Positions 8,899 to 18,238 of a stretch of 64,000 bases of DNA are shown here, one piece after another. The translations under genes and the position numbers were made by a program. The notes under the pieces are model-generated. The model did no database searches. It was not told where the DNA came from and saw nothing but the letters and a program-made list of their open reading frames with translations. The DNA is from Rhodospirillales bacterium (GTDB lineage: Bacteria > Pseudomonadota > Alphaproteobacteria > JAJFIK01). Each line of letters begins with the position of its first letter. Position 1 is the first letter of the stretch. The DNA lies in the NCBI GenBank assembly GCA_021775005.1, contig JAJFIK010000012.1, positions 1 to 64,000 on the forward strand, read 5' to 3'.

Positions 8899-9687
8899 AT
8901 GACTGACAATTCAAATACGGATGTTACGTCCGAGCTTGAAGAGGGCCCCCGGCTCATCGCTGAATCCAAAGGTCTTGTTGTTGAGACCATTGGCAAGTCT
9001 TTCAAGCGTCGGCCGGTGGTTCGTGGAGTTTCGCTTACGCTGCAACGTGGTGAGGTGGTGGGTCTATTGGGTCCTAATGGGGCTGGTAAGACGACCTGCT
9101 TTTATATGATCACGGGGCTGATACCAGTGGACTACGGACAGATCGAACTTGATGGACATGACGTGACGAAATTGCCGATGTATCGGCGGTCGCGGCTTGG
9201 CATTGGCTATCTGCCGCAGGAATCATCAATCTTCCGCGGTCTAACGGTTGAGGAAAATTTGCGCGCCGTTGTTGAACTTGTTGAACCTGAAGCGGACAAG
9301 CGCCGCATGATGGTTGACGATCTTCTGGCCGAATTTTCTATCACCCATTTGCGCACAACGCCGGCACTTGCCCTTTCGGGCGGGGAACGTCGGCGGGTTG
9401 AAATAGCGCGGGCGCTCGCCGCCAACCCTGCCTTTATGTTGCTTGATGAGCCCTTCGCGGGCATCGATCCGATTGCGATCGGCGATATTCGCGAACTTGT
9501 CGGCCACTTGAAGGACCGGGGTATCGGCGTGCTCATCACCGATCACAATGTACGGGAAACTTTGGACCTCATTGACCGGGCCTACATCATTCATGATGGC
9601 CAGGTGATTATGGAAGGTACCCCCGACGAGATTATCGGCAATGAGCAGGTGCGCAGGGTATACCTGGGCGACCGCTTTACACTGTAA
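8899..9687 (+). CDS. lptB: LPS export ABC transporter ATPase LptB
   Basis: Cytoplasmic ATPase of 262 residues that powers LPS extraction by LptB2FG. Walker A (GLLGPNGAGKTT), Q-loop (YLPQESSIFRGLTVEENL), ABC signature (LSGGERRRVEIARAL), Walker B (MLLDEPFAGIDPI) and H-loop (LITDHNVRETL) are all intact. I place the start at 8899 (MTDNSNTDVTSELEEG); an in-frame ATG at 8875 would add eight residues and cannot be excluded. lptF and lptG are not in the window, as is normal for this locus. rpoN begins 11 bases after the stop. Confidence 0.95.
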   Translation: MTDNSNTDVTSELEEGPRLIAESKGLVVETIGKSFKRRPVVRGVSLTLQRGEVVGLLGPNGAGKTTCFYMITGLIPVDYGQIELDGHDVTKLPMYRRSRLGIGYLPQESSIFRGLTVEENLRAVVELVEPEADKRRMMVDDLLAEFSITHLRTTPALALSGGERRRVEIARALAANPAFMLLDEPFAGIDPIAIGDIRELVGHLKDRGIGVLITDHNVRETLDLIDRAYIIHDGQVIMEGTPDEIIGNEQVRRVYLGDRFTL

Positions 9688-9698
9688 GGGGCGGGGCG

Positions 9699-11216
9699 AT
9701 GGCACTCACTCCCCGTTTGGAAATGCGCCAAGGCCAGTCATTGGTCATGACGCCGCAACTGCAGCAAGCGATCAAACTTCTACAATTCTCAAATCTTGAG
9801 CTTGCGGCCTATGTGGAAGCAGAGCTTGAAAAGAACCCGCTTTTGGAACGGGCCCGGGACGAAAGCGAGCGGGCAGATGGTGAAGCCCCGGTTTCTGTCA
9901 GCGAGGCGTTGGATACACGCGCCTGCGACGTGGCGGTTCAGTCCGAAAATCACCCGGTCAATGATGCTGAATTCAATACCAACAACGACAATGCCAACAA
10001 TGGCGAAAGCCCAATGGGCCAGGGCGAATCGGCAGAGGCAGGTGGGACCATGGATTGGTCCAGTGTGGGCAGTGGCGGCGGGACAAGTTTTTCAGGGCAA
10101 GCGCGGGATTTAGAAGCCACCCTGTCGGATCAGTTGAGTTTGCGTGATCATCTTCTTGAGCAACTCAACGTGGCGACCAGCGATCCCACCTTGCGCCTGA
10201 TCGGCTCTGATCTCATTGATCAGATCGACGAAGGGGGCTATTTTCGCGGGGCCGTTGGTGATGTGGCAATGCGTTTGGGCGCAGCGCCAGAAGCGGTGGA
10301 GCAAGTCCTCAAGACTTGTCAGGCGTTTGAGCCTACCGGCGTCATGGCACGGGATCTGGGGGAATGCCTTGCGCTGCAGCTAGCAGAAAAAGATCGCCTT
10401 GACCCCGCAATGGTGCGATTGCTCGCCAATCTTGAGCTGCTGGCCAAACATGATTTGCAATCACTTGTGCGTATCTGCGAATTGGATGCTGATGATGTGG
10501 TTGATATGATCAGCGAAATTCGCGCGCTCAATCCCAAACCAGGATTATCGTTTGGCGGCGAAGCGGCGCAAACCGTGGTGCCTGATGTATTCGTACGCCA
10601 AGCGTCAGATGGCAGCTGGCGGGTGGAGCTTAACTCGGACACCTTGCCGCGCGTTCTTGTGGATTCGCATTACTATGCAGAAGTTTCAGGCAAAACGAAG
10701 GACGTTCAGTCGAGAACTTTTTTGACGGAGTGTTATTCCAGTGCCAATTGGCTCATCAAGAGTCTTGATCAACGGGCCAAAACTATTTTGAAAGTCGCAA
10801 TTGAGATTGTGAAGCAACAAGACGGCTTTTTCGCACACGGGGTTCAACACCTCCGTCCGCTCAATCTAAAAACAGTGGCTGACGCCATTGAGATGCACGA
10901 AAGCACAGTCAGTCGCGTGACCTCAAACAAGTACATGGCGACGTCGCGCGGCATCTTTGAATTGAAATATTTTTTCACCTCCTCCATTCAATCAACCGGC
11001 GATGGTGAGGCCCATTCGGCCGAAGCTGTGCGACATCGCATCAAGGGTTTGATTGATGCGGAAACGTTGCGTGATGTGCTGTCTGATGATCGTATTGTCA
11101 CTTTACTGAAAAGTGATGGAATCGACATTGCCCGCCGCACCGTCGCGAAGTATCGTGAAGCCATGAGAATACCTTCGTCGGTGCAACGGCGCCGGGCGAA
11201 AAAGGCTTCTGCATAA
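9699..11216 (+). CDS. rpoN: RNA polymerase sigma-54 factor RpoN
   Basis: A full-length 505-residue sigma-54. Region I is at the N terminus (LTPRLEMRQGQSLVMTPQLQQAIKLLQFSNLELAAYVEAELEKNPLLE), the acidic, low-complexity region II follows to about residue 130, then the core-binding domain, and the DNA-binding domain with an HTH (MHESTVSRVTSNKYMATSRGIFELKYFF). The RpoN box is ARRTVAKYREAMRIPSS near the C terminus and recognises the -24 element. It directs nitrogen and other enhancer-dependent promoters. Its position before hpf and ptsN is the standard proteobacterial arrangement; PtsN is known to connect to nitrogen-related control. Confidence 0.97.
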   Translation: MALTPRLEMRQGQSLVMTPQLQQAIKLLQFSNLELAAYVEAELEKNPLLERARDESERADGEAPVSVSEALDTRACDVAVQSENHPVNDAEFNTNNDNANNGESPMGQGESAEAGGTMDWSSVGSGGGTSFSGQARDLEATLSDQLSLRDHLLEQLNVATSDPTLRLIGSDLIDQIDEGGYFRGAVGDVAMRLGAAPEAVEQVLKTCQAFEPTGVMARDLGECLALQLAEKDRLDPAMVRLLANLELLAKHDLQSLVRICELDADDVVDMISEIRALNPKPGLSFGGEAAQTVVPDVFVRQASDGSWRVELNSDTLPRVLVDSHYYAEVSGKTKDVQSRTFLTECYSSANWLIKSLDQRAKTILKVAIEIVKQQDGFFAHGVQHLRPLNLKTVADAIEMHESTVSRVTSNKYMATSRGIFELKYFFTSSIQSTGDGEAHSAEAVRHRIKGLIDAETLRDVLSDDRIVTLLKSDGIDIARRTVAKYREAMRIPSSVQRRRAKKASA

Positions 11217-11244
11217 AGGGGTTAGCGCGTGTGAAGCAGCCCGG

Positions 11245-11273
11245 TTGACATCGCGCAGGGCCCCCGCTTATGG
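11245..11273 (+). promoter_or_regulatory. probable promoter for hpf-ptsN
   Basis: TTGACA at 11245-11250 and TTATGG at 11268-11273 lie 17 bases apart in the 153-base gap between rpoN and hpf. That would let the hibernation factor and ptsN be transcribed independently of the lpt-rpoN run. Motif and spacing only. Confidence 0.45.
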
Positions 11274-11369
11274 TCCGGCGCCTTGCTCGAAGGCGAGGGC
11301 GCAAAATGAACAAAACAATGCCTATACTTCGCCTATCGGGACCACCACCGATTATGCTACGGACGATCT

Positions 11370-11954
11370 ATGCAAATTCACATTAGTGGCAAAAGTATCG
11401 ACACTGGCGACGCCTTGCGCGCGCATGTGACAGACAGGCTCAACGATGCCGTCGACAAATATTTCGACCGTTCGGTTGACGCTCATGTCACCTTTTCAAA
11501 GGAAGGCTTTGCCTTCCGCTGTGATGCGCAGGTTCATTTGAGCTCAGGCATGGTGCTGCAAGCGCATGGGGAGTCGGCGGAGGTTTATGCCGCTTTCGAT
11601 AATGCGCTGGAGCGCATGGAAAAACGCCTGCGTCGCTACAAGCGCCGCCTTAAAAACCATCACAATTCCAAGGACAGCGGACGCGCCTTTTTTGATGCGC
11701 CCTCTTTTGTTATTCAGCCTGATGATCAAGACGAAAGTGAAGACACAGGCAACGCAGAACCAATTATTATTGCAGAAGAAACCAAGCGCGTGCAAAGCCT
11801 GTCGGTTGGCGACGCGGTGATGGCGATGGAATTACAAGATTCGCCCGTACTTTTGTTTGAAAACAGTGCTCATGGAAAATTAAACTTGGTCTATCGTCGC
11901 GCAGACGGCAATATCGGCTGGGTGGATCTACCTGGTGGGTCAAAGGACGCGTAA
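11370..11954 (+). CDS. hpf: ribosome hibernation promoting factor, long form
   Basis: A 194-residue long-type HPF (RaiA/YfiA family). Residues 1-100 form the ribosome-binding domain (MQIHISGKSIDTGDALRAHVTDRLNDAVDKYF, then ALERMEKRLRRYKRRLKNHH), and residues about 135-190 form the C-terminal dimerisation domain (RVQSLSVGDAVMAMELQDSPVLLFENSAHGKLNLVYRRADGNIGWVDL) that lets long HPF assemble 100S ribosomes alone. The linker is acidic. The gene ends one base into an open frame that reaches ptsN, and the two are probably cotranscribed. Confidence 0.95.
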   Translation: MQIHISGKSIDTGDALRAHVTDRLNDAVDKYFDRSVDAHVTFSKEGFAFRCDAQVHLSSGMVLQAHGESAEVYAAFDNALERMEKRLRRYKRRLKNHHNSKDSGRAFFDAPSFVIQPDDQDESEDTGNAEPIIIAEETKRVQSLSVGDAVMAMELQDSPVLLFENSAHGKLNLVYRRADGNIGWVDLPGGSKDA

Positions 11955-12034
11955 TGCAAGTTAGTCATTTGGGGGCCCGCCGGCGTCATATCGTGCGGAC
12001 TGGAAGCGGACAAAAACAGTTAGGAACGAGCAGG

Positions 12035-12502
12035 ATGGATCTATCTGATCTCGTCATTGCCGAGGGCATGATCTCCAATCTCAAAGCCACCAGTAAGAAA
12101 CAAGCGCTGCAAGTGCTTGCGACCAAGGCTGCAAGTATTTTTTCGCTTGAGGAGCCGGTGGTGCTTGATCTTTTGTTGGAGCGTGAGCGCCTTGGTACCA
12201 CAGGCGTCGGCAATGGCGTTGCCATTCCCCATGCTAAAGTCCCTGGCTTGGCAGAACCGCGAGGGGTTTTTGCGCGCCTTGATCAGCCCGTGGACTTCGA
12301 TGCCATTGATGATCAGCCAGTTGATATTATTTTTCTACTGCTTGCCCCCGAAGGGGCTGGCGCAGAGCACCTAAAGGCACTGGCGCGCGTGAGCCGTATG
12401 TTCCGCAATGGATCGCTTTGTGAGAAACTGCGCGGGAGCCACGACAAGACAGCGCTGTTTGCGCTTTTGTCTGAGCCGGCTGAGCCGACAGCCGTCGCCT
12501 AA
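12035..12502 (+). CDS. ptsN: PTS system nitrogen regulatory protein EIIA-Ntr
   Basis: A 155-residue IIA domain protein. The phosphorylatable histidine is His66 in GTTGVGNGVAIPHAK. It receives phosphate from the PtsP-NPr/HPr chain and acts as a regulator of nitrogen, potassium and carbon metabolism, not in sugar uptake. The start at 12035 (MDLSDLVIAEGMISNL) is the family start and is preceded by AGGAACGAG; the upstream frame to 11954 is probably non-coding. HPr, EIIA-Man and HprK of the same chain lie at 60.5-61.8 kb. Confidence 0.95.
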   Translation: MDLSDLVIAEGMISNLKATSKKQALQVLATKAASIFSLEEPVVLDLLLERERLGTTGVGNGVAIPHAKVPGLAEPRGVFARLDQPVDFDAIDDQPVDIIFLLLAPEGAGAEHLKALARVSRMFRNGSLCEKLRGSHDKTALFALLSEPAEPTAVA

Positions 12503-12511
12503 CTATCAAGA

Positions 12512-12787
12512 CTAATGAACGCTAACCGGTTCTAGCTCATGCTGGAGCGCGGCGGCGAAAGCTGCTTCGCGCCCGTCTATGAGCGCCATGGGTGTGCCAT
12601 CGGCGGCATGAACTGCAAAAAGATCAGCGCCTTCTGGTATTTCACTCACGTCATTGATTTGGTCGGCCAGGTCTTCGGCACGCACAGCTTTGACATAGAC
12701 CACTTTCGGGGCACCAAGTTTAGCCAATGCCTCCAGGCTGATGTGAATCGGGTTCACCGCATTTGCGATTGTTTTTGGGATAGACAT
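12512..12787 (-). CDS. DUF1150 family protein
   Basis: A 91-residue protein with the compact DUF1150 pattern (ISLEALAKLGAPKVVYVKAVRAEDLADQ, then LFAVHAADGTPMALIDGREAAFAAALQHEL). Members are small alphaproteobacterial proteins that usually sit beside an Hsp20 gene, as here; their biochemical role is unknown to me. I chose the ATG at 12787 (MSIPKTIANAV), preceded by AGGAAGGAG, over the in-frame 12832 start. It is downstream of the hsp20 gene on the same strand, 51 bases away, and likely shares its transcript. It converges on ptsN. Confidence 0.85.
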   Translation of the reverse strand: MSIPKTIANAVNPIHISLEALAKLGAPKVVYVKAVRAEDLADQINDVSEIPEGADLFAVHAADGTPMALIDGREAAFAAALQHELEPVSVH

Positions 12788-12838
12788 TTTCGTACTCCTT
12801 CCTCCGGCTTCCATGGGAGCGCCGGGATACATCGCCGC

Positions 12839-13312
12839 CTAGCTTGCTTCCTTTGTTTTCGCCAAATGAATGCGCTGTGGCCCGGCCTCCACATCGCCTT
12901 CTGCCTCGCCGGTATCAATTTCGATTTGCTTCACGCTCACTTGCGGCGTCGGGCGCTCAAGGTCGATGCATAAGAGGCCGTTGCTCAGCCCGGCGTGGGA
13001 AATTTCAATGCCGTCCGCCAGCACAAAAGCGCGGCGAAATTTGCGTGCGGCAATCCCGCGGTGCAGAAACTCACGATCAACTTCATCTTCTTGTTCACCG
13101 GCAATGACGAGCTGATTGTCTTCAACGGTGACGGCGAGGTCTTCTTTCGCGAATCCGGCAACAGCAAGCGTAATGCGCAAGGCATTCTCGCCTGTCTGCT
13201 CAATGTTGTAGGGCGGATAGCCATCGCCTGCGGATTTGGCCACGCGATCAAGCACACGCTCAATTTGGTCAAATCCCAGCAAGAAGGGGCTGTTGAAATA
13301 AGCGCGGCTCAT
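12839..13312 (-). CDS. small heat shock protein Hsp20 (IbpA family)
   Basis: A 157-residue small heat shock protein. The alpha-crystallin domain spans about residues 37-125 (YPPYNIEQTGENALRITLAVAGFAKEDLAVTVEDNQLVIAGEQ... FLHRGIAARKFRRAFVLADGIE), with the GLL dimer-contact motif in LSNGLLCIDLERP. It holds unfolded proteins for refolding by other chaperones. The ATG at 13312 (MSRAYFNSPFLLGFDQIERVLD) matches the IbpA N terminus and has AAAAGGAC upstream. The 280-base region between it and the divergent DUF2339 gene is the likely control region; it includes a CCCCC-TAGAGGT-GGGGG hairpin at 13416-13432 of unknown meaning. Confidence 0.93.
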   Translation of the reverse strand: MSRAYFNSPFLLGFDQIERVLDRVAKSAGDGYPPYNIEQTGENALRITLAVAGFAKEDLAVTVEDNQLVIAGEQEDEVDREFLHRGIAARKFRRAFVLADGIEISHAGLSNGLLCIDLERPTPQVSVKQIEIDTGEAEGDVEAGPQRIHLAKTKEAS

Positions 13313-13592
13313 GGTTTTTGTCCTTTTCCAAGCGACGCTGCCGTCAAGCCCTCTCCATGAGGCGCTCAACACGGCAGAAAATATAACCTTCTGGCCCAGG
13401 TCACCCCGGCACCGTCCCCCTAGAGGTGGGGGCCATCGGTCCTCAAATCAAGGGGGGAGGGCCCGCCCATGGCCTCAATTCTACCCCAATTGGGCGTGTG
13501 GATGAGCATTCTGGAGTGTTGCTGATTTGAGGGAATCAGCTGCAAATTTCCCCCGGGGTGGGACAGCCCGATCTGACGACCATGGAGCCCCT

Positions 13593-16352
13593 ATGTGGGA
13601 ATACGCCATTCTGCTCGTCCTCTGGCTGGTCATTGCGCCGCTTCTTGGCGTAATTGCCTATTTCCGGAAGGACCATGCGCGCGCAGCCGAAAATATCAGT
13701 AATCTTCAAGACAAATTGCGCCAGCTCACGCTGCGGGTTGCGGAGCTAGAGAGCCCAGGCGCCGCAGCGACCACAGCCCGCGAGGCTGTTCCGCCGCGCG
13801 ATGACGTTGAGCCAGATGCGATTGAGCAAAGCCCTCACGCCGCTGCGAACCATAGCGCAGAAGAAGAAGCGCAACCCCAAGCCGCTTTAAGCAGTGCTCC
13901 CGCAGCCGCTCAAAAAACCAGCACGCGCAGCGAGGCCATGTTTGCGTCGCGCTGGCTGGTTTGGCTCGGCGGCATTGCAATTGCCATCGGTGGAGCCTTT
14001 CTCGTGTCCTTATCAGTAGAGGCGGGTTGGCTGGGCCCGGCGCAGCGCATTGGCGCAGCCATTCTTCTCGGCATCCTCTCTATTGCGGCCGGTGAATACA
14101 CTCGTCATCGCCCCTTGGCCCGCGTCGCCGCTGCCCTCAATGCCAACACCATTCCCGCCGCGCTGACGGCTGCAGGTATCGCCATTACATTCGCCGCCAT
14201 TTACGGCGGTTATGCGCTTTATGGATTTTTCGGCGCTCTGCCTACCTTCGCAATGCTGTCATTGACAGCATTGGTGGCGGTCGCGCTCGCGTTGCTTCAT
14301 GACCGCTATGGTAGCTTCATTGCCGCATTGGGGCTCTTGGGGGCATATGCAGTTCCCTTGCTGGTGCAAACTGGATCTCCTGATGCCGCCGGGCTCTTCC
14401 TCTATGTTGGGCTTATCAACGTCGCCGCGCTTTCGTTACTCCGGTGGCGGGGTTGGATGTGGCTCGGCTGGGGTGTCTTTGTCGGCGCAATAGCCTGGCC
14501 GATATTGTTTGAGGCTAACGCCGCAATCGGCGTGCTGGAAATTCGCGTGTTGGGAATATACGCCGTTGCCTCCTCGGGCATTGCCGCGCTCATTTTGAGT
14601 CTTGGGCGTTCCTTCCCAAACATTCTGCTTGCCGATCCAAAAACCTATCCTTCGATCACAAAAGCATCGGGGATTTGGATTTCTATCCTTGGCACCGTTG
14701 CGGCGGCGGCGCTGCTGGTCATGCTGGCGCTCGCCCCAGAATTTACAAACACCGCGATACTCAATGTTGTTTGGGGGGCGATTATATTTACCACGTTGGC
14801 GGCATTGGTGCGCCCGCTATTTCCCATCGCGCTCGTGAGCATCGCCATGATGGGCGCTGTCATTATTCTTTGGCCGCTGGGGAACCAAATTGGTATTGAG
14901 TTAAGCCCAAAATTGTTTTCTCGTAACGTGGTGGGCGATGTGGAAATGTTCCCTGCCGCGACCCTTCCACTGCTGCAAGTCACCGCTGCAGCAATGCTGG
15001 GTATTTTCCTCACAGGCATGGCGAAGCTATGGCATGAGCGTCCGGGATATTGGGGTGCAATTGCGGCTCTTGCACCATTGCTCCTTTTCGTTCTTGCCTA
15101 TGTGCGGTTGGCAGCATACCCCCATAGTTTTTCATGGAGCTATGCCGCGCTCGCCCTTACTGTTGGTTTCGAAATTGCGGCCTATTTGATTTGGCGCGTT
15201 CGCGATCGCGGTGCCCTGGACCATGCCCTTGCTGCCATGTTGTTTGGAGTGACGGCATCTTTGTCGCTCTTCATTGCGCTGACGCTGGAACAAGCCTGGA
15301 TGACCGTAGCCCTTTCATTGCAGGTTCCCGTGCTGGCCTATATTCATCGCCGTCTAAACGTGCCTGTCCTGCGCCTTATCGCAGGCTTGATCGCCACGTT
15401 GGTTATCATCAGGCTTTTGTTTAATGCTGATGTAACAAATTACGCTCTGCCGGTGGATGGCTCGCTGCTGAACTGGATTTGGTATGGCTATGGTGTGCCT
15501 GCGCTTGCATTTGTTTTTGGCGCGCGCTGGTTTGAAGACAAAGCGCGCAATTTTCATGCCGTTGGCTTGATGAAAGCCGCTGCCGTTGGGTTGGCGGTAG
15601 TCATGGTCACATTGGAAGTTCGTGTGCTGGCGTCTGATGGCGTATGGAATCCAAATACCTACTCGCTACTGGAGTCTGCTTTGGATGTGATTGCCTGGTC
15701 GGCCATCGGCCTGGCGCTATACGCGTTTGTAAAATCCCCTTCAGCTGTCATCAAAATCGCGCGCGGGGCTCTGGTTCGATATGCCGCTATCCATGCAGTG
15801 GTGGTGCATCTCATACTTTTCAATCCGCTTTGGTCGCGAATTGAAGTCAGCCAATTGCCGCTGTTTAATGTCCTGGGGTTGGCCTATTTGGCGCCGGCGC
15901 TCATCGCTGCATTTGTAACTCTCGTTAGCTTGACGCGAGCTGCCAAGGATCGATTTGTGCCCGTTAAATTGTCCAGCGGCATCGCAGCGCTTATGGCATT
16001 TGCCTATGTGAATTTTGAGATACGCGCCATGTTCCACGACGGTGTACTTGGCGGTTGGGGTGTCACCCAGCCCGAACTCTATACTTATTCCGGGGCGTGG
16101 TTTTTAATGGCCGCGGCGCTGCTGACGGCGGGAATTGCCTGGCAGGGCCGCCAGCTCCGCTTTGCCGGGTTGGCAATGCTGGCGCTCGTCGTTGCAAAGG
16201 TTTTCCTGATTGACATGTCTCAGCTTGAAGGCATTTTCCGCGTTCTCTCGTTCATTGGGCTCGGCGCGGGCCTGGTGGTAATAGGGTATGCCTATCAGCG
16301 CTTTGTCTTGCCCGCTGCATCTGATGAGTCTGAAGTGGATTTGTCTCATTGA
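13593..16352 (+). CDS. DUF2339 family polytopic membrane protein
   Basis: A 919-residue protein of unknown function. It has an N-terminal helix (AILLVLWLVIAPLLGVIAYF), a short coiled coil (about residues 30-55, ISNLQDKLRQLTLRVAELES), an Ala/Glu-rich linker to about 115, and then a long array of hydrophobic segments reaching the C terminus, more than twenty candidate membrane helices. This architecture fits DUF2339. The ATG at 13593 has GGAG five bases upstream; a TTG-started extension to 13527 is less likely. It stands between the divergent Hsp20 gene and the VOC gene, 39 bases before the latter. Confidence 0.82.
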   Translation: MWEYAILLVLWLVIAPLLGVIAYFRKDHARAAENISNLQDKLRQLTLRVAELESPGAAATTAREAVPPRDDVEPDAIEQSPHAAANHSAEEEAQPQAALSSAPAAAQKTSTRSEAMFASRWLVWLGGIAIAIGGAFLVSLSVEAGWLGPAQRIGAAILLGILSIAAGEYTRHRPLARVAAALNANTIPAALTAAGIAITFAAIYGGYALYGFFGALPTFAMLSLTALVAVALALLHDRYGSFIAALGLLGAYAVPLLVQTGSPDAAGLFLYVGLINVAALSLLRWRGWMWLGWGVFVGAIAWPILFEANAAIGVLEIRVLGIYAVASSGIAALILSLGRSFPNILLADPKTYPSITKASGIWISILGTVAAAALLVMLALAPEFTNTAILNVVWGAIIFTTLAALVRPLFPIALVSIAMMGAVIILWPLGNQIGIELSPKLFSRNVVGDVEMFPAATLPLLQVTAAAMLGIFLTGMAKLWHERPGYWGAIAALAPLLLFVLAYVRLAAYPHSFSWSYAALALTVGFEIAAYLIWRVRDRGALDHALAAMLFGVTASLSLFIALTLEQAWMTVALSLQVPVLAYIHRRLNVPVLRLIAGLIATLVIIRLLFNADVTNYALPVDGSLLNWIWYGYGVPALAFVFGARWFEDKARNFHAVGLMKAAAVGLAVVMVTLEVRVLASDGVWNPNTYSLLESALDVIAWSAIGLALYAFVKSPSAVIKIARGALVRYAAIHAVVVHLILFNPLWSRIEVSQLPLFNVLGLAYLAPALIAAFVTLVSLTRAAKDRFVPVKLSSGIAALMAFAYVNFEIRAMFHDGVLGGWGVTQPELYTYSGAWFLMAAALLTAGIAWQGRQLRFAGLAMLALVVAKVFLIDMSQLEGIFRVLSFIGLGAGLVVIGYAYQRFVLPAASDESEVDLSH

Positions 16353-16391
16353 TCGCCAGCAGGCAAAGCCTGCCCATGAAAGGAGGTTCAG

Positions 16392-16775
16392 ATGTTTTCC
16401 CATGTCACCCTTGGAACCAACGATATGCCGCGCGCAGTTACGTTTTACGATGCCGTGCTGGGCGCGCTGGGTCATCGACAGGAATTCAAGGTCGGCCACG
16501 CGGTGGTTTATGGCGCGATCAAGGCCCCAAAGACGTTCATTCTCTCTCCCTTCAACGAAGCCGAAGCGGTGCCGGGCAATGGTGTGCACGTCGCCTATCT
16601 CGCCAAGTCCCGCGCTGAAGTTGATGCCTTCTTCGCCGCCGCGATGGCTCATGGCGGCACGTCAGAAGGCGACCCCGGCCTTCGGCCCCATTACCACCCA
16701 AATTACTACGGGGCCTATGTGCGCGACCCCGATGGCAACAAGCTGCAAGCGGTGTGTCACTCTGCCTCAGGGTGA
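16392..16775 (+). CDS. VOC (glyoxalase/bleomycin resistance) family protein
   Basis: A 127-residue single vicinal-oxygen-chelate domain: MFSHVTLGTNDMPRAVTFYDAVLGALGH at the start and YYGAYVRDPDGNKLQAVCH at the end, the usual betaalphabetabetabeta paired pattern. His4 and the late histidines are candidate metal ligands. Related proteins are lyases or dioxygenases, or bind small toxic molecules; substrate cannot be read from sequence. The start has a nearly perfect ribosome binding site (AAAGGAGGTTCAG). Confidence 0.88.
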   Translation: MFSHVTLGTNDMPRAVTFYDAVLGALGHRQEFKVGHAVVYGAIKAPKTFILSPFNEAEAVPGNGVHVAYLAKSRAEVDAFFAAAMAHGGTSEGDPGLRPHYHPNYYGAYVRDPDGNKLQAVCHSASG

Positions 16776-16918
16776 CAATTTGCCGGTTTCGCCCATTCCC
16801 GGTAGATTTTAGGCTTTCTCATAAATGTCAAATCGATGGCGGATGGGAACAGCGTTCCCACCGATGTCCGGCTCATGACTGCTCTTGGTTCATGGGTCTT
16901 TTCAAGTGAGATGGGCTG

Positions 16919-18178
16919 ATGAATTTAGCAAGAATGATCGCTTTGGGTTTTGTGGCAGGTAGCGTTTTGTGTGCGCCCCTGGCTGTTGCAGATGAAACAG
17001 ATACTGCGAGCAGCACGTCTTCAAGCTTTATAGATGCCATCTTAGATGGCGAGTTCTCCGCAAGCCTTCGGTATCGCTATGCGCATATTGATCAAGCTGG
17101 TTTTGCAGAAGATGCCGAAGCGTCCACTATTCAAATTCTGCTGGGATATGAAACCGGGATTTGGGAAGGGCTCAGCGCCTTTGGTCAGCTCCGCAACGTA
17201 AGTGTGTTGGGGTCAGAGCGCTATAACAGCACCGTAAATGGTTTGGCGCAGTACCCGGTGGAAGCGGATCCCGATACCACCGAAGTGGATCAACTTTTCG
17301 TTCGTTACGCGGGGCTTCCCAATCTCACCGTTACTGTGGGACGTCGGAAACTGAACTGGGGCAATCAGCGCTTCGTCAGCGCGCTTGGTTGGCGTCAGAA
17401 CAATCGCTCATTCGATGGCATTGTTGTGGAATCAACGCCGGTCAATGATCTTTCATTCCGCTATGCCTATTCTCTTGGCGTCAATCGCGCCTTTACCGAT
17501 GAATCGCCGGTGGGGAATTTTGACGGCGATTTCCACCTCTTCAATCTTGTCTATGGCGGGCTTGAGCACGGCACACTCACGGGCTACGCCTATGTCAATG
17601 ATTTCGATGATGCTTTTGCCCTTGGGCTCTCGTCGCAAACCTATGGCGCGAATTTTACCGGCAGCACCACGGTCAATGACTTGACCCTTGGCATGGTTTT
17701 GGAATACGCGCATCAGTCCGATTTTGGCAATCACCCATCAAGCTATGATGCGTATTATTTCCGTGTTGAGCCGTCTGTTTCTGCCCATGGTCTGACCCTG
17801 CGGGGGGGGCTGGAAATTCTTGATGGTGACGGCACCAATTCATTTAAAACGCCACTTGCTTTGCTGCACGCCTATAACGGCTGGGCCGATCAGTTTTTGG
17901 TCACGCCGGGGGCGGGCCTGCAAGATGTGTATGGTTCCGCGTCATATCGGTTTGGCAGCGACACGCCGGAATTTCTTGACGGTGTTCGTGTGACAGTCGC
18001 CTACCACGACTTCCAGGCGGAAGAGAGCTCTATGTCCTACGGCACAGAGTGGGATGGCTCAATTGTTGTGCCTTTGGGGGATCATTTCTCTACCTCCCTC
18101 AAGTTTGCGAGCTATAGCGCCGACGGGTTCCGTGTCGACACCGAAAAAGTCTGGTGGATCTTCACCGCGCGCTATTAG
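16919..18178 (+). CDS. alginate-export-type outer membrane porin
   Basis: A 419-residue outer-membrane beta-barrel with a signal peptide (MNLARMIALGFVAGSVLCAPLAVADE). The mature protein shows the alginate_exp pattern: SASLRYRYAHIDQAGFAEDAEASTIQILLGYETGIWEGLSAFGQ, then TVTVGRRKLNWGNQRFVSALGWRQNNRSFDGI, with alternating amphipathic strands to a C-terminal aromatic residue (WWIFTARY). The name reflects AlgE homology; the real solute is unknown and no alginate genes are nearby. A 143-base gap separates it from the VOC gene. A rho-independent terminator follows at 18202. Confidence 0.85.
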   Translation: MNLARMIALGFVAGSVLCAPLAVADETDTASSTSSSFIDAILDGEFSASLRYRYAHIDQAGFAEDAEASTIQILLGYETGIWEGLSAFGQLRNVSVLGSERYNSTVNGLAQYPVEADPDTTEVDQLFVRYAGLPNLTVTVGRRKLNWGNQRFVSALGWRQNNRSFDGIVVESTPVNDLSFRYAYSLGVNRAFTDESPVGNFDGDFHLFNLVYGGLEHGTLTGYAYVNDFDDAFALGLSSQTYGANFTGSTTVNDLTLGMVLEYAHQSDFGNHPSSYDAYYFRVEPSVSAHGLTLRGGLEILDGDGTNSFKTPLALLHAYNGWADQFLVTPGAGLQDVYGSASYRFGSDTPEFLDGVRVTVAYHDFQAEESSMSYGTEWDGSIVVPLGDHFSTSLKFASYSADGFRVDTEKVWWIFTARY

Positions 18179-18201
18179 GCAAACTAGCGATCGCGAAGGT
18201 T

Positions 18202-18238
18202 AGGCAGCCTCTTGGGTGACCAGGGGGCTGCCTTTTTT
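18202..18238 (+). terminator. rho-independent terminator after the porin gene
   Basis: An 8-base perfect stem, AGGCAGCC (18202-18209) with GGCTGCCT (18226-18233), a 16-base loop, and a run of T residues to 18238. It overlaps the last codon of the convergent OsmC-family gene by two bases. Confidence 0.85.

Noticed and set aside
13313-13335. ROSE-type RNA thermometer before hsp20
   Set aside because: A TCGCT sequence occurs near the AAAAGGAC ribosome binding site, but I cannot draw the full multi-hairpin fold, and a promoter position is unknown.
13416-13432. CCCCC/GGGGG hairpin as a terminator
   Set aside because: There is no T-run on either strand and no upstream gene ends there; left as an unexplained hairpin.
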